Assembly (NCBI GenBank): GCA_028824685.1
Contig: JAPPCZ010000016.1
Span: 1 to 64,000 of the forward strand
DNA from: Candidatus Poribacteria bacterium
GTDB lineage: Bacteria > Poribacteria > WGA-4E > WGA-3G
Reading direction: 5' to 3'
Length of the DNA stretch: 64,000 bases
Position numbers and translations under genes: made by a program
Shown here: positions 42,119 to 51,175 of the stretch, piece after piece
Position numbering within the stretch: the first letter of the stretch is position 1
Layout of the letters: the number at the start of each line of letters is the position of its first letter
Notes under the pieces: generated by a model
Databases searched by the model: none
What the model was told of the DNA's origin: nothing
What the model saw: the letters and a program-made list of their open reading frames with translations, nothing else

Positions 42119-43126
42119 GTTATACAATTTTTACCAGCAAAACTGTTACGCTACAATTATCGCATCCCTTTATAGAGTTCAATCTCCTCTTAGATTCAAC
42201 CAACGTATAGCACCTATCAATTCCCTCAGCAACTTTCTTTTCATCTGGCGTTCCCCAAAGTAGAAGATAATCAACATTGTCCGCATAACCACATAGGTCA
42301 ATCTTTTCGGATCGCCAATGGACAGTTTGCACCCACTCTTTTCATCTGTCGGTGTCTCAAAATCTGGTTTAAAGCGAATAGGAAAATAGCCAAACTGCAC
42401 TTCTTAGTTACCGGGGTTGATACACCCGTTATCAAGACAGTAGTAATTTGCCCCGTTGAGAAAAATACCGACTCGGAGTGATTCGCCGGACGGTTCAATT
42501 GGAGTGGCAAGATAACGCTGTTCTTTTCAACTTTGTCTATGAAAGCGTCGAACTCATCCAATTCTGTGTTGAGATTTCTACAAAGAATACCAACATAAAC
42601 GATATTGACAAGGGCAAGAAGTGTTACCATGTTTGTAAACACCTATTTCCACCGTATATTCTCGCTTAGCCTAAAGCAAGCGAATATTATAAGTGTGGCT
42701 AAAATCAATAATCGGTCATTTACCCAACCGCCAGGACCAATAGAATTTGGTAAGATCAAATAGAATCCAAAAAGAACTGCAAACAGGATTAGAAATGCGT
42801 TCTGTTCTATTTGGGGCTTGGTTGATGTTTTCCAATTTTGCCATAAAGTCCAGATGCCGAGAAAAATCAGAAAAGCAAATACTGCATAAGCAATCCACGC
42901 CTGATTTTCGTTATATGCTACCAATACGCGTATCCCGACCATGTTTTCAACAATTCACCGATGCGTCCTAATTCAAATGCAGGCGGTCCACCTACCAATA
43001 AATCAGAAGTCGGGAGATAAACGAGAAGCAGCAACGCAGCTGGTGAAACTGAACAACCTGTTATGAGAATCTGTTTCAAGTTTCGCCTGAAGTGAATTAC
43101 CGCGAGCAGCGCAATTGAAAATAGGA
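42119..43126 (-). pseudogene. Remnant of a multi-pass membrane protein, cut by an IS element
   Basis: On the minus strand, hydrophobic protein text runs in shifting frames. It begins near 43126 (SVLFSIALLAVIHFRR), shifts frame at about 42943 before VGIRVLVAYNENQAWIAY, meets an in-frame TAG at 42653-42655 (after SENIRWK), continues NMVTLLALVNIVYVG, and shifts again near 42480, 42390 and 42330 to end KKVAEGIDRCYTL. The N-terminal part is missing and is not found on the far side of the IS element. It resembles a polysaccharide-type membrane protein, but the family is not established. Confidence 0.7.
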
Positions 43127-43182
43127 CTGATTTACCCCTAGTTTTTCAGAAGAATCTATTTTAGGGTATTCCACTGAAACAC

Positions 43183-44626
43183 ATGGCATCGGTCAAAGTA
43201 AATCCGAGTATGCTCATCCCACAAATAAAGCAAGGGTTCAAAAAAGTGTTGAAGCGTCCTGCTCTCAGAAATCTGATTTTGGTCATACTTGCGTGTCTTG
43301 GCACGAAAACATTTCAAATTAACACACTTGCGAACCACTTGCCTGTTTGCGTTGCCTATTATAAGACGAAACAAAAACGGCTGCTCCGGTTTATCGACGC
43401 AAACTTTCCGACACTTGTTGCTATGGGGGCGTGGTGTGCCTTTGTCTTATGGCAGAGCTATATGACAAAACAGGGCGTGCGCCACGCATTGTGCTTATGG
43501 ATGAGACGGACATTCTCCAAGACTATAGGTTTATCGTTATCGCTGTGCCATTCCGCAAACGCGCTATTCCTATCTATTGGAAAATCTACAAAAAAGACAC
43601 CTTTGACAAGATGGTCTACCCGAGCCATAATGTGCTTGTTCAAGAGTTTTGCTATCAGTTCATCAAGCCGTTTGAAACTGCCTTACCGAATGTCAAAAGA
43701 CCGGTCTTAGTGTTTGATAGATACTTTGCGCGCGCAAAGTATCTTATGAAATCTCTAATGGAAATGGTATTGAGTTTGTCATACGCGTCTGTAAAAATGC
43801 TTGCTTTTATCACAAAGGACAACGCATCAAACTACAGACACTGAAAAATACAGAAACTTATCCTAACATATCTTATCACAGCACAGAGAAACTCAGATTG
43901 AACCTTTTAGTTTTTAGAGACGCAAACCATCAAGAACCGCTTTATCTCGTTTCAAATAGTTTACAGAACGCACAACTCTATCTCACCTATAAACAGCGGA
44001 TGCAGATAGAAGAATGTTTTCGGGATATAAAGACACTTTTCGGATTTCGGTATTTACGATTGAAACGACAAGAACTGCTACGGATCGCATTGCTATGGTT
44101 TATCGTCTGTGTAAGTTATGGTATCTGTTTCCTCCATTTTGAAAAATCTGGGGAGCAGTGGATAAAAACCTATAACACTTATTATACTTACTATAGTTTG
44201 GACAGTTCACACGTTGTTCAAGTGAATTTGACGAGAGTTCAGTCCAAAGTCTTATTTAGATGCCCACACCTGTCGCCCCGCTGGGGATTGTATGGTCAGA
44301 ATATCGTTGCTATACATTCCGCCCCGCTGGGGCTATTGGTTAGTTGAGCAGTAAGAATCGTTTTTCTACGAGTTGCGTTTTTTGTAAAGACGCATAGAAA
44401 AACAGATATTGGATGCGATAAGAGCAGCCCCAGCGGGGCGGAATGTGTATAGAAAAGCAGTGCTCCACCCCTCTTTAGCCCCAGCGGGGCGAAATGTGTC
44501 TCAGAATCTTTCTGAGCTGTCCAGCGTTTCATCTAACCGAAATTTACCGGACAGAAACTTTTAAAATTGTCCAAACTATAGTATTATACTTATTATACAA
44601 AACATATTCGCTCATTTTTGTCATAA
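43183..44626 (+). pseudogene. IS4-family transposase, frameshifted and interrupted
   Basis: Three overlapping frames make one protein. Frame 1 starts ATG 43183 (ASVKVNPSMLIPQIKQGF) and shifts near 43445 into a frame reading APRIVLMDETDILQDYRF and PVLVFDRYFARAKYLMK. A second shift near 43760 leads to NGNGIEFVIRVCKNACFYH and YKQRMQIEECFRDIKTLFGF. The last holds the IS4 signature Y-x2-R-x3-E-x6-K. A 391-bp element is inserted near the 3' end at 44191; with it removed, the frame runs on to KTYNTYYTYYTKHIRSFLS and a stop at 44624-44626. Confidence 0.88.
44191..44581. mobile_element. 391-bp foldback MITE-like element inside the IS4 transposase
   Basis: Terminal repeats CTATAGTTTGGACA are perfect for 14 bases (44191-44204 and 44568-44581) and nearly so for 17. 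An exact 11-bp target duplication TATTATACTTA flanks it (44180-44190 and 44582-44592). The inside is itself an inverted repeat: TATACATTCCGCCCCGCTGG at 44311-44330 mirrors 44430-44451, and GTTTTTCTA mirrors TAGAAAAAC around the centre near 44384. Four GCCCCGCTGGGGC-type boxes are present. It has no coding capacity; 11-bp duplications are usual for IS4-type transposases. Confidence 0.88.
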
Positions 44627-44870
44627 AAAGGATACTGGAGATAACTTGGAAACCTGACATTTTCCTTGACCCATATTTTAATCTAAACGATTGTGAGGGA
44701 TAAAGTTCGTGCTAGTTCAGCATTGACTTCCTCACACAAAGCATCTAAAAAACCTTATGTACATTGTCTCTACAAAAACTGGGGGTAAATCAGGACTTTT
44801 GTTGTAATCTTGAAAGGGTTATTTAGTTTTTGGTATTTCTTGCGAATTTTGAACACCTGCTATATACCCC

Positions 44871-44975
44871 AGGACGGTAGGTGCGGTTTCTAACCGCACC
44901 GAATTTGGATCAAAAACCTTCTATCGACTTTCCCTGTAGGATGCGGTGCGGTTAGGAAACCACACCTACCGTCCT
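44871..44975. repeat. Long inverted repeat AGGACGGTAGGTG...CACCTACCGTCCT
   Basis: AGGACGGTAGGTGCGGTTTC (44871-44890) mirrors the right arm ending CACACCTACCGTCCT at 44975, with inner GGTGCGGTTA repeats. It forms a long imperfect cruciform in the 415-base gap after the IS element. The rest of 44794-45051 shows no gene. Confidence 0.75.
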
Positions 44976-45051
44976 TGGATATTAACTTTTAGTAAACCTC
45001 ATCAACTAAAAATTCATAAACTGAATGATCCTGTAATCTTGAGAAGTAACG

Positions 45052-45080
45052 TTGACTTCTTGTGTGTGATGTGTTAAAAT
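45052..45080 (+). promoter_or_regulatory. Promoter of the SUMF1-domain lipoprotein gene
   Basis: TTGACT at 45052-45057 and TAAAAT at 45075-45080, 17-base spacing. It gives a leader of about 120 bases before ATG 45209. Confidence 0.5.
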
Positions 45081-45208
45081 CACCTTAATATATGCTGGTG
45101 CAAAGTCTTAGAGAGTTTTAAAAATTCAGAAGAAATTTATTGTGCCATCCAAGTGTCATTCCCAAAACGGAACCCAAAATCTGCTTCAATATTAATAAGG
45201 AGTTTGTT

Positions 45209-46123
45209 ATGAGAAAGCGAGTTTACACTTTTATTTTGGTGTTATTCGGAATTTTCTCTGTTTTTTTGGTTGGTTGCAAATCAGAACCTCCTGAACCTGT
45301 AGATGTCCCAGATGCTCCGATAGTAGAAGGTACAGGAGGTGTACCCGAGGGCATGGTGCTAATTCCAGCAGGAGAATTTCAGATGGGCAGCGACAATCCT
45401 GACGGTGAATTGGATGAAAAGCCAGTGCATACAGTCTACGTCGATGCTTTTTATATGGATAAATATCAAGTCACGTATGCACAATATAAAAAGTTTGTCA
45501 ATGCTAATCCCAAATGGCAGAAAGGGAGTTGGTGGAAGTCCGAAGGAGGTATTCAGAAAAGATTTCATGATGGTGATTATTTGAAAGATTGGGACGGAAA
45601 TAATTATCCTGAAGGTAAAGATAATCATCCAGTGACCTATGTCAGTTGGTACGCGGCAATGGCTTACGCAAAATGGGCAGGCAAAAGGTTACCTACAGAA
45701 GCTGAATGGGAGAAGGCAGCGCGTGGAGGTTTGGAAGGATTAGAATATCCTTGGGGCGATACAATTAATCCCAGTAATGCAAGTTATCCTCCCCACGGTG
45801 GGTTTGATTCCCCGGTCGGTCTTTATCCATCAAATGGATACGGTCTCTATGATATGGTAGGAAATGTATGGGAATGGTGTCTTGATGCACATGACCCCAA
45901 TTTTTATGAAAATTCACCATATAAAAATCCAATTGGAGGAGCAGACAGCATCGCACAAGTCATTGATAATTTTACCTACATCAGAAATGCGCGTATCATG
46001 CGTGGCGGTGGATGCTGCAATAATCCGCTTCATTTGCGGGTCGCCGTACGCGATAGACATTCTGCCACCTGTTCGCATGAATTCAACGGATTTAGATGCG
46101 CAAAATCTGTAGTCCCTAATTGA
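45209..46123 (+). CDS. SUMF1/FGE-domain lipoprotein, probably not a formylglycine maturase
   Basis: A 304-residue lipoprotein with lipobox FLVGC (Cys23). AAGGAG ahead of ATG 45209 fixes the start. Residues about 50-304 are an FGE-sulfatase (SUMF1) domain: GMVLIPAGEFQMGSDN, KPVHTVYVDAFYMDKYQVTYAQY, PVTYVSWYAAMAYAKWAGKRLPTEAEWE, given in parts, and NVWEWCLD. In true FGE the end region reads RGGSW-x-C-x3-YC-x-R; here it is RGGGCCNNPLHLRVAVR, so the second copper-binding Cys is absent. A secreted binding or structural role is likelier than sulfatase activation. Confidence 0.85.
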   Translation: MRKRVYTFILVLFGIFSVFLVGCKSEPPEPVDVPDAPIVEGTGGVPEGMVLIPAGEFQMGSDNPDGELDEKPVHTVYVDAFYMDKYQVTYAQYKKFVNANPKWQKGSWWKSEGGIQKRFHDGDYLKDWDGNNYPEGKDNHPVTYVSWYAAMAYAKWAGKRLPTEAEWEKAARGGLEGLEYPWGDTINPSNASYPPHGGFDSPVGLYPSNGYGLYDMVGNVWEWCLDAHDPNFYENSPYKNPIGGADSIAQVIDNFTYIRNARIMRGGGCCNNPLHLRVAVRDRHSATCSHEFNGFRCAKSVVPN

Positions 46124-46166
46124 TTTTATACCGTATTGAACTGGATTCAATCTAAAATAATATTGT

Positions 46167-46209
46167 AAAACTCGTCTCATTGCATAATACATCGTGGGAC
46201 GAGTTTTTT
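46167..46209 (+). terminator. Rho-independent terminator
   Basis: AAAACTCGTCTCA (46167-46179) pairs with TGGGACGAGTTTT (46195-46207) and is followed by a T run (GAGTTTTTTG). It lies 44 bases after the SUMF1-domain gene. Confidence 0.8.
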
Positions 46210-46290
46210 GCGGCTCAGATTTGTTACAACAAACGCGGAGGATATAAAATCGGGCTTACAAAGACCTCCTACAAGAAATGACAGGGTTAA

Positions 46291-46337
46291 TGCCAAATAT
46301 TACACACCTCCAAGTTCAGAGTGTGTAATATTTGGCA
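46291..46337. repeat. Perfect 17-bp hairpin, TGCCAAATATTACACAC
   Basis: The arms 46291-46307 and 46321-46337 are perfect reverse complements with a 13-base loop. It lies in the 426-base gap before the methyltransferase gene, together with GTCCCGTAGGGAC (about 46365) and a TCCTACAAG unit near 46268. No gene is visible in the gap. Confidence 0.8.
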
Positions 46338-46493
46338 CAGACGCACAAACTTTTGTTCTCTTTAGTCCCGTAGGGACTGAATCGCATATTTCAAATAATA
46401 ACGTGCATAAAGACAACTTCAAGTGGGAACATTAACACATACCCACAATAACAGTGGGTGTACTTTGCCAAAACCTTACACACTCCCTGTTAC

Positions 46494-46522
46494 TTGACAA
46501 TAAGTTATTAAACAGGTATCAT
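46494..46522 (+). promoter_or_regulatory. Promoter of the methyltransferase gene
   Basis: TTGACA at 46494-46499 and TATCAT at 46517-46522, 17-base spacing, followed by AAAGG and GTG 46550. Confidence 0.65.
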
Positions 46523-46549
46523 AAATCAATTCATTAAAGGAATCGAATT

Positions 46550-47419
46550 GTGGACACATCATTAAATCCATTTTACACAAAGCAAGAAGTTGCGGAATCG
46601 TGTTGGGAATACTTTTCGGAAACGCTTTCGTCTGTCAATCGAAAAGTCAATGAAATGTTCTTTGTAGAACCTTCCGCTGGTACAGGTGCATTTTACAATT
46701 GCTTGCCACCACATCGCAGATTTGGGATAGACATTCTTCCTAAATGCGAAAATATAATAACAAGAAACTTTTTTACGCTAACCGAGCTTCCTTACGCCCC
46801 CAAAGATACTGCTATCGTAGGCAATCCACCATTTGGCAAACGCGGAAAAATGGCGATTACCTTTTTTAATCACGCTGCTATTTTAGCAGACATTATCGCT
46901 TTTATTGTTCCTGTGAACTTCAGAAAATATATTGTACATAAACAACTTGAATCGAGTATGCGATTTATTCGCAAATTAGCACTACCGAGAGATGCTTTCT
47001 ACCTTGATTCTGGTAAATCATTTTCAGTCAATACAGAATTTCAGATATGGACCCGCCTGCCAAGTACTCATCAAGACATGCGACAACACAGACCGTTACC
47101 TATACGGCATCAAGATTTTCAGATTTGGCAGTATAACAATACACAAGCAGCCCTTAAAGTCTTTCAAAACGCCTTTGACTTTGCCGTGCCGTGTCAAGGA
47201 TGGCAAGACTATTCGCGCAGAGAAACAGACGAAAAGCAGTGTGAACGAAATAAACAGTGGATTCTGCTAAAAGCGAACGGTCCTAACATCTTAGCACGGT
47301 TGAAACGTATTGATTACGAACGCTTAGCCAGGGAATGTGGCACTGCTGTTCCCGGTTTTCGGAAGGGCGATCTTGTGAAAGTTTATTCCGATCATTTTGA
47401 TGTCCAGTCGCAACGGTAG
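46550..47419 (+). CDS. N6-adenine-type DNA methyltransferase-like protein
   Basis: A 289-residue class I SAM-dependent methyltransferase. Motif I is VEPSAGTGAFYNCLP and motif IV is IVGNPPFGKRG (N-P-P-F), typical of amino-methyltransferases acting on adenine. A downstream SVNTEFQIWTRL region fits the same fold. There is no target-recognition domain of obvious size and no restriction gene nearby, so it may be an orphan methylase. GTG start with AAAGG upstream and a consensus promoter. It overlaps the start of the next frame by 23 bases. Confidence 0.8.
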   Translation: MDTSLNPFYTKQEVAESCWEYFSETLSSVNRKVNEMFFVEPSAGTGAFYNCLPPHRRFGIDILPKCENIITRNFFTLTELPYAPKDTAIVGNPPFGKRGKMAITFFNHAAILADIIAFIVPVNFRKYIVHKQLESSMRFIRKLALPRDAFYLDSGKSFSVNTEFQIWTRLPSTHQDMRQHRPLPIRHQDFQIWQYNNTQAALKVFQNAFDFAVPCQGWQDYSRRETDEKQCERNKQWILLKANGPNILARLKRIDYERLARECGTAVPGFRKGDLVKVYSDHFDVQSQR

Positions 47420-48413
47420 GGATATTTTGGACAAAAAGCGACTCCAGAAGATTGCCAGATATGTTCTGCCAACCGTCTTGGCCATTGTTATTTCCTATTT
47501 GCTATTAAAAGAGATTGACCTAAAAAAGATACCTGAAACTCTTGGCAGAATATCGGTCAAGGCTTTATTAATCGGATTCGGATGTTATTGCTTGCTTGTG
47601 TTAGCAAAAACGCTACGGTTCCGAACTTTACTCGGTTTAGATTCCAGCGTGCATCAAATTTTTCCTATCCTTGCTTTGCACACATTTTGGGGCAATTTCC
47701 TGCCGATGCGGACAGGTGATATTTCCTATGTCTATCTCATGCAACGGCGACAAAAGGTAGATGCAACGCAGGGAATTGCCTCACTAATGGTGGCAAGTGT
47801 CATTGACTTAGTGTTGTTAATTGCTTTGATGTTTGTTACTGCGACGCTTCTGCTCCCGAAACTGGGTGGTAGGTTTTCTTGGACGGTGCTTTATCTAACA
47901 CCATTACTCATTGGCACGGGATTAATAATCCTAATAATTTTGGCGTGCGCCGCACCAAACTTTTGTATTAATCTTGCCCAAAGGTGTGTCAAACCATTAT
48001 TGCGTTTAGAAAAATCTGCGCTGACATGGATAATCAATAAATTTATCTCTATCCTCAATGAAATCACCGCTTTTCGATTCAATCTACGTTTTCTAAAAGT
48101 TTGGGGATACTCTTTATTATGTCTTGTAATCCGTTTCGGATTTCAATGTTATCTCGTTGCCGAGATGGGTGTGGATATTCCGTTAACTGAGGTGCTTTTC
48201 GCGCTTGCATTCACAAATGGTTTTAATCTCCTGCCTATACAGACGGTTGGAAACTTCGGCACAACAGAATTTCCGTTTGCATGGTTCTTAAATTATTTCG
48301 GTACATCAATTGAGACTGCCACTGTTACGGGATTTAGTTTACACATTTTGATTCTACTTTACTGTTTGCCATTAGGCGTGTACGGATTTTTAAGCAAACC
48401 AAAGGAGCAATAA
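47397..48413 (+). CDS. Flippase-like membrane protein (LPG synthase TM/YbhN family)
   Basis: A protein of up to 338 residues with about eight hydrophobic segments. LPTVLAIVISYLLLKEIDL, GFGCYCLLVLAKTLRFRTLL, and the PMRTGDISYVYLM segment (as in the family's G-(E)-x-x-R-x-x-Y loop) place it in the UPF0104/lysylphosphatidylglycerol synthase transmembrane family. Such proteins are thought to move lipids. Two starts are possible: ATG 47397, which overlaps the methyltransferase, and TTG 47427 with TAGGGA just upstream. The amidohydrolase gene begins one base after the stop. Confidence 0.8.
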   Translation: MMSSRNGRDILDKKRLQKIARYVLPTVLAIVISYLLLKEIDLKKIPETLGRISVKALLIGFGCYCLLVLAKTLRFRTLLGLDSSVHQIFPILALHTFWGNFLPMRTGDISYVYLMQRRQKVDATQGIASLMVASVIDLVLLIALMFVTATLLLPKLGGRFSWTVLYLTPLLIGTGLIILIILACAAPNFCINLAQRCVKPLLRLEKSALTWIINKFISILNEITAFRFNLRFLKVWGYSLLCLVIRFGFQCYLVAEMGVDIPLTEVLFALAFTNGFNLLPIQTVGNFGTTEFPFAWFLNYFGTSIETATVTGFSLHILILLYCLPLGVYGFLSKPKEQ

Positions 48414-48414
48414 T

Positions 48415-49242
48415 ATGAGAATTATCGACCCACATGTTCATGTTTGGAAGAACGATCCGCAGTTTCCATGGGCACCCGGAAGAGGAAACCCACCCGCAGA
48501 GGATGCTACACCCGAAACCTTACTTGAATTAATGGAAGCGAATGGTGTTGAAAAAACTGTTCTCGTACAGGTTATCCACTATCTTTGGAACAATAGTTAT
48601 GCTGCAGACGCTATGAAAAGATACCCAGACAAATTTATGGGTGTGTGTAGAATTAACCCTGAAGACCCAGGTGCCCCAGATCATCTCAGTCACTGGACAG
48701 AAGAGCACGGTTTCCACGGTGTCCGTTTGAGTCCCTCTGTCGGTTCTGATGGAGATTGGTTTGCTGGTCCATTGATGCCGCCTATCTTTAGCCGCGCAGA
48801 ATCTCTCGGTGTGCCAATGCTGCTCCTTACGAGAGCAGAAAGATTGACTGATCTTGTGCCACTTTTAGAACAGCATCCTGACCTTGATGTTGTGATTGAC
48901 CACATGGGAGACTGTTCACCTGAAGATCCAGAAAAACTGCAGTTATTGCTGAATCTCGCTCAGTTTCCTCGTGTTTATGTCAAGATTAGCCATACGTGGT
49001 CAATTTCCAAAGAGAGTTATCCATGGGCAGACACACATGAACAAGTTAAAAAGGTATATCATACTTTTGGTGGGGAACGGATAATGTGGGGAACGGATTG
49101 GCCCGTCTGTTTAAGCCGCGCGACTTATGCGCAAACGCTATCTGTTGTCCGTGATGAAATGGATTTCTTTACACCCGAAGATAGAGAGTGGGTGTTAGGA
49201 AAAACGGCACTGCAACTCTGGCAATTCCCTTGTCTTGATTAA
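48415..49242 (+). CDS. Amidohydrolase-family metal-dependent hydrolase (Amidohydro_2 type)
   Basis: A 275-residue TIM-barrel hydrolase of the COG3618 type. Metal-site signatures are IIDPHVHVWKND near the N-terminus, VIDHMGD in the middle and IMWGTDWPVC near the C-terminus. Relatives act on lactones or decarboxylate aromatic acids; the substrate is not evident. AAAGGAG precedes the ATG, two bases after the upstream stop, so it is in an operon with the flippase-like gene. Confidence 0.87.
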   Translation: MRIIDPHVHVWKNDPQFPWAPGRGNPPAEDATPETLLELMEANGVEKTVLVQVIHYLWNNSYAADAMKRYPDKFMGVCRINPEDPGAPDHLSHWTEEHGFHGVRLSPSVGSDGDWFAGPLMPPIFSRAESLGVPMLLLTRAERLTDLVPLLEQHPDLDVVIDHMGDCSPEDPEKLQLLLNLAQFPRVYVKISHTWSISKESYPWADTHEQVKKVYHTFGGERIMWGTDWPVCLSRATYAQTLSVVRDEMDFFTPEDREWVLGKTALQLWQFPCLD

Positions 49243-49297
49243 TTTTTTCCTATCTGTTATAATGCAATCAATAACACAATCCATGAGGAGAAAGGCA

Positions 49298-49645
49298 ATG
49301 CCGTTTTGTCCACAATGCAAAACTGAATATAAGGAAGATGTCTTAACTTGTTCAGAGTGTCAGGTAGATCTTCTTCCCGGCTTAGTTCCTGCCCAAGTTC
49401 CGGAGTCAGTTGACTGGTACGTTGTCCAATCTGTGCCGAATGAAGTCGCCGGGCATATCCTCAAAAGTGTGTTAGAGGATGAAGGAATTCATGTCTATTT
49501 GCGAACACATGAAATGCCTGCACTTGGAGGTATAAAAGGGAACGTCGGCAAGTCTGAATGCGGAGATATACTTGTCCCTGGTTTTAGCGTGCAACGTGCC
49601 CGGGAATGTCTAAAAGCATATTTTGATTCACTAAAAGAAGATTAG
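49298..49645 (+). CDS. Zinc-ribbon plus DUF2007-like protein
   Basis: A 115-residue protein. CPQCKTEYKEDVLTCSECQV (residues 4-23) is a zinc ribbon. The rest (DWYVVQSVPNEVAGHILKSV...GDILVPGFSVQRARECLKAY) matches the DUF2007 signal-transducing fold. The longer frame starts at 49235, but GAGAAAGG before ATG 49298 favours the shorter form. Function unknown. Confidence 0.8.
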   Translation: MPFCPQCKTEYKEDVLTCSECQVDLLPGLVPAQVPESVDWYVVQSVPNEVAGHILKSVLEDEGIHVYLRTHEMPALGGIKGNVGKSECGDILVPGFSVQRARECLKAYFDSLKED

Positions 49646-49667
49646 CATTCGTAGATGGTAGACTGCC

Positions 49668-49868
49668 ATGAAGGCAAAACAAATCTACCTTTTTAAGACA
49701 ATGAAAACACATAATGACACCAGCGGGAAAGTTTATGTTAATGGATACCGCCGAAGCGGCGGGACTTACGTCAAACCGTACTGGCGAAAACATCCGAGCA
49801 GACAAATAGGTACAGGTAGGCATGTTCCTGTGCAAAAAGAGCAACTTCCACTTTTCAAATTCGATTGA
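49668..49868 (+). CDS. Small protein with a V-x-GY-x-R-x-x-GTYV motif
   Basis: A frame of 66 residues, or 55 if it starts at ATG 49701. It contains KVYVNGYRRSGGTYVKPYWR, a motif I recall from small basic proteins of cyanobacteria and others (V.GY.R..GTYV.P..R). It is basic, with no membrane segment. Ribosome-binding sequences are weak, so the start is uncertain. It may be real. Confidence 0.5.
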   Translation: MKAKQIYLFKTMKTHNDTSGKVYVNGYRRSGGTYVKPYWRKHPSRQIGTGRHVPVQKEQLPLFKFD

Positions 49869-49948
49869 GTATTCCGCTATCACAAATAGAAGAAAATGTT
49901 AGAAATACCCAATATTTACCACCTCAGCGAAATTTTTAGGATAAACTT

Positions 49949-51142
49949 ATGATCTGTTTTTTGCGAAGCTTGCAAGCTGGTTACATCACTCCGATCCGCT
50001 TGCAGGCTTTTATTATTTTTTTATTTTTATTCACAAGCACGACGCTCTTTGGCGATGTTTACCGCATCAGGAAAGGGGATAACCTGCTGATTGCAGTAAT
50101 TGGGCAGCCTGAATATTCACAGTCAGCAATAGTACGTCAAGATGGAAGGATTGGTTACTTCGGTGGTGACCTTCAGGTTGCCGGAAAAACAACTGAAGAA
50201 GTTAACAAGGTCATCCGAGATTTTCTACTAAAAAGTGAACTTGTTAATAACCCTATAATCATGGTTTCCCCAATTTCCCAAGAAAATGGTGTTTATGTCG
50301 GTGGCGCGGTGACCAATCCGGGACGCTACGTCATATTTCCCGAAAGTGATATTGATTTATCTCGTGCAATAGCGCTCGCAGGTGGAATGACAGAGAACGC
50401 CGATGTGCAGCAGGTTCAACTGATCCGATATAATGCTACTACTCACTCAAGTTCTCTCTCACCTGAAAAACAAACCACACAGGTTGAAACTTACGACCAG
50501 TCAACAAACAAACCTTACCTTGATATCCGTGTAAATGCTAACGATTTGGTGTTTGTGATGCCGCTCAGTGTAATTGAAGTGCAAGGAGAGGTAAAGGTAC
50601 CTGGAAAACTATTTATCCGAAAAAAAATTAGCATCGCCAACGCATTAGCAAGAGCAGGCGGGTTCACTGAAGAGGCTGATTTGACTGCACTGGTGAAAGT
50701 TGCAAAAGATAACACCCTTACCGAATTAGGTGTCACAGAACAATTTTGGAAACCGACTGATAAAAATGGGACAGAAATCTCTCTTTCAGATGGTGACGTG
50801 TTGTTCGTTCCGAATGCCTTCAAGGTAGAGCCTATCTACGTGAATGGTTATGTGCGTACACCCGGGGAGCACCGTGTTCGAGGTCCCGTGACATTACAGA
50901 AAGCCATCGCAAAGGCAGGTGGTTTTGAGAAAGAAGCGAATAGAAAGAAGTTTCACATCCATCGCCAAGACGGCACAACTATAGAACATTTTTTTAAACC
51001 CGGCACAGATACAACTTTACTTTATCCTGGGGACATCTTAGAGGTACATAAACGGTTTCAGTTAAATTGGGGATTGATTAGCACTATATCTACTACTACT
51101 ATTGCAGTAACGTATTTCATCATTAATCTAACTGGAAATTAA
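49949..51142 (+). CDS. Polysaccharide export protein (Wza-like, SLBB domains)
   Basis: A 397-residue exported protein. After a hydrophobic N-terminus (about residues 14-34) comes the Poly_export domain: DVYRIRKGDNLLIAVIGQPEYS and QDGRIGYFGG. Three SLBB-type repeats follow, seen as VYVGGAVTNPGRYVI, VIEVQGEVKVPGKLFIR and IYVNGYVRTPGEHRVRG. A C-terminal hydrophobic segment (LISTISTTTIAVTYFIIN) may be a membrane anchor. No other capsule genes are in this window. Confidence 0.87.
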   Translation: MICFLRSLQAGYITPIRLQAFIIFLFLFTSTTLFGDVYRIRKGDNLLIAVIGQPEYSQSAIVRQDGRIGYFGGDLQVAGKTTEEVNKVIRDFLLKSELVNNPIIMVSPISQENGVYVGGAVTNPGRYVIFPESDIDLSRAIALAGGMTENADVQQVQLIRYNATTHSSSLSPEKQTTQVETYDQSTNKPYLDIRVNANDLVFVMPLSVIEVQGEVKVPGKLFIRKKISIANALARAGGFTEEADLTALVKVAKDNTLTELGVTEQFWKPTDKNGTEISLSDGDVLFVPNAFKVEPIYVNGYVRTPGEHRVRGPVTLQKAIAKAGGFEKEANRKKFHIHRQDGTTIEHFFKPGTDTTLLYPGDILEVHKRFQLNWGLISTISTTTIAVTYFIINLTGN

Positions 51143-51175
51143 TGCTACACCCTTCTTGTAAATCATTAGTAGTGT

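Larger units (their letters stand above)
43127..44793 (+). mobile_element. IS4-type insertion sequence, degenerate
   Basis: Terminal inverted repeats match at 19 of 20 bases: CTGATTTACCCC(T/C)AGTTTTT at 43127-43146 and its reverse complement at 44774-44793. The ends start CTGA, as in IS10/IS50 members of the IS4 family. The nine bases on the two flanks are not the same, so no target duplication remains; a deletion or rearrangement next to it is likely. Without the inner 391-bp element and its duplicate, it is about 1.27 kb. Confidence 0.85.

Noticed and set aside
44296..44532. 78-codon minus-strand frame inside the foldback element
   Set aside because: It only translates the mirrored repeat boxes (APLGL occurs as a repeat artefact).
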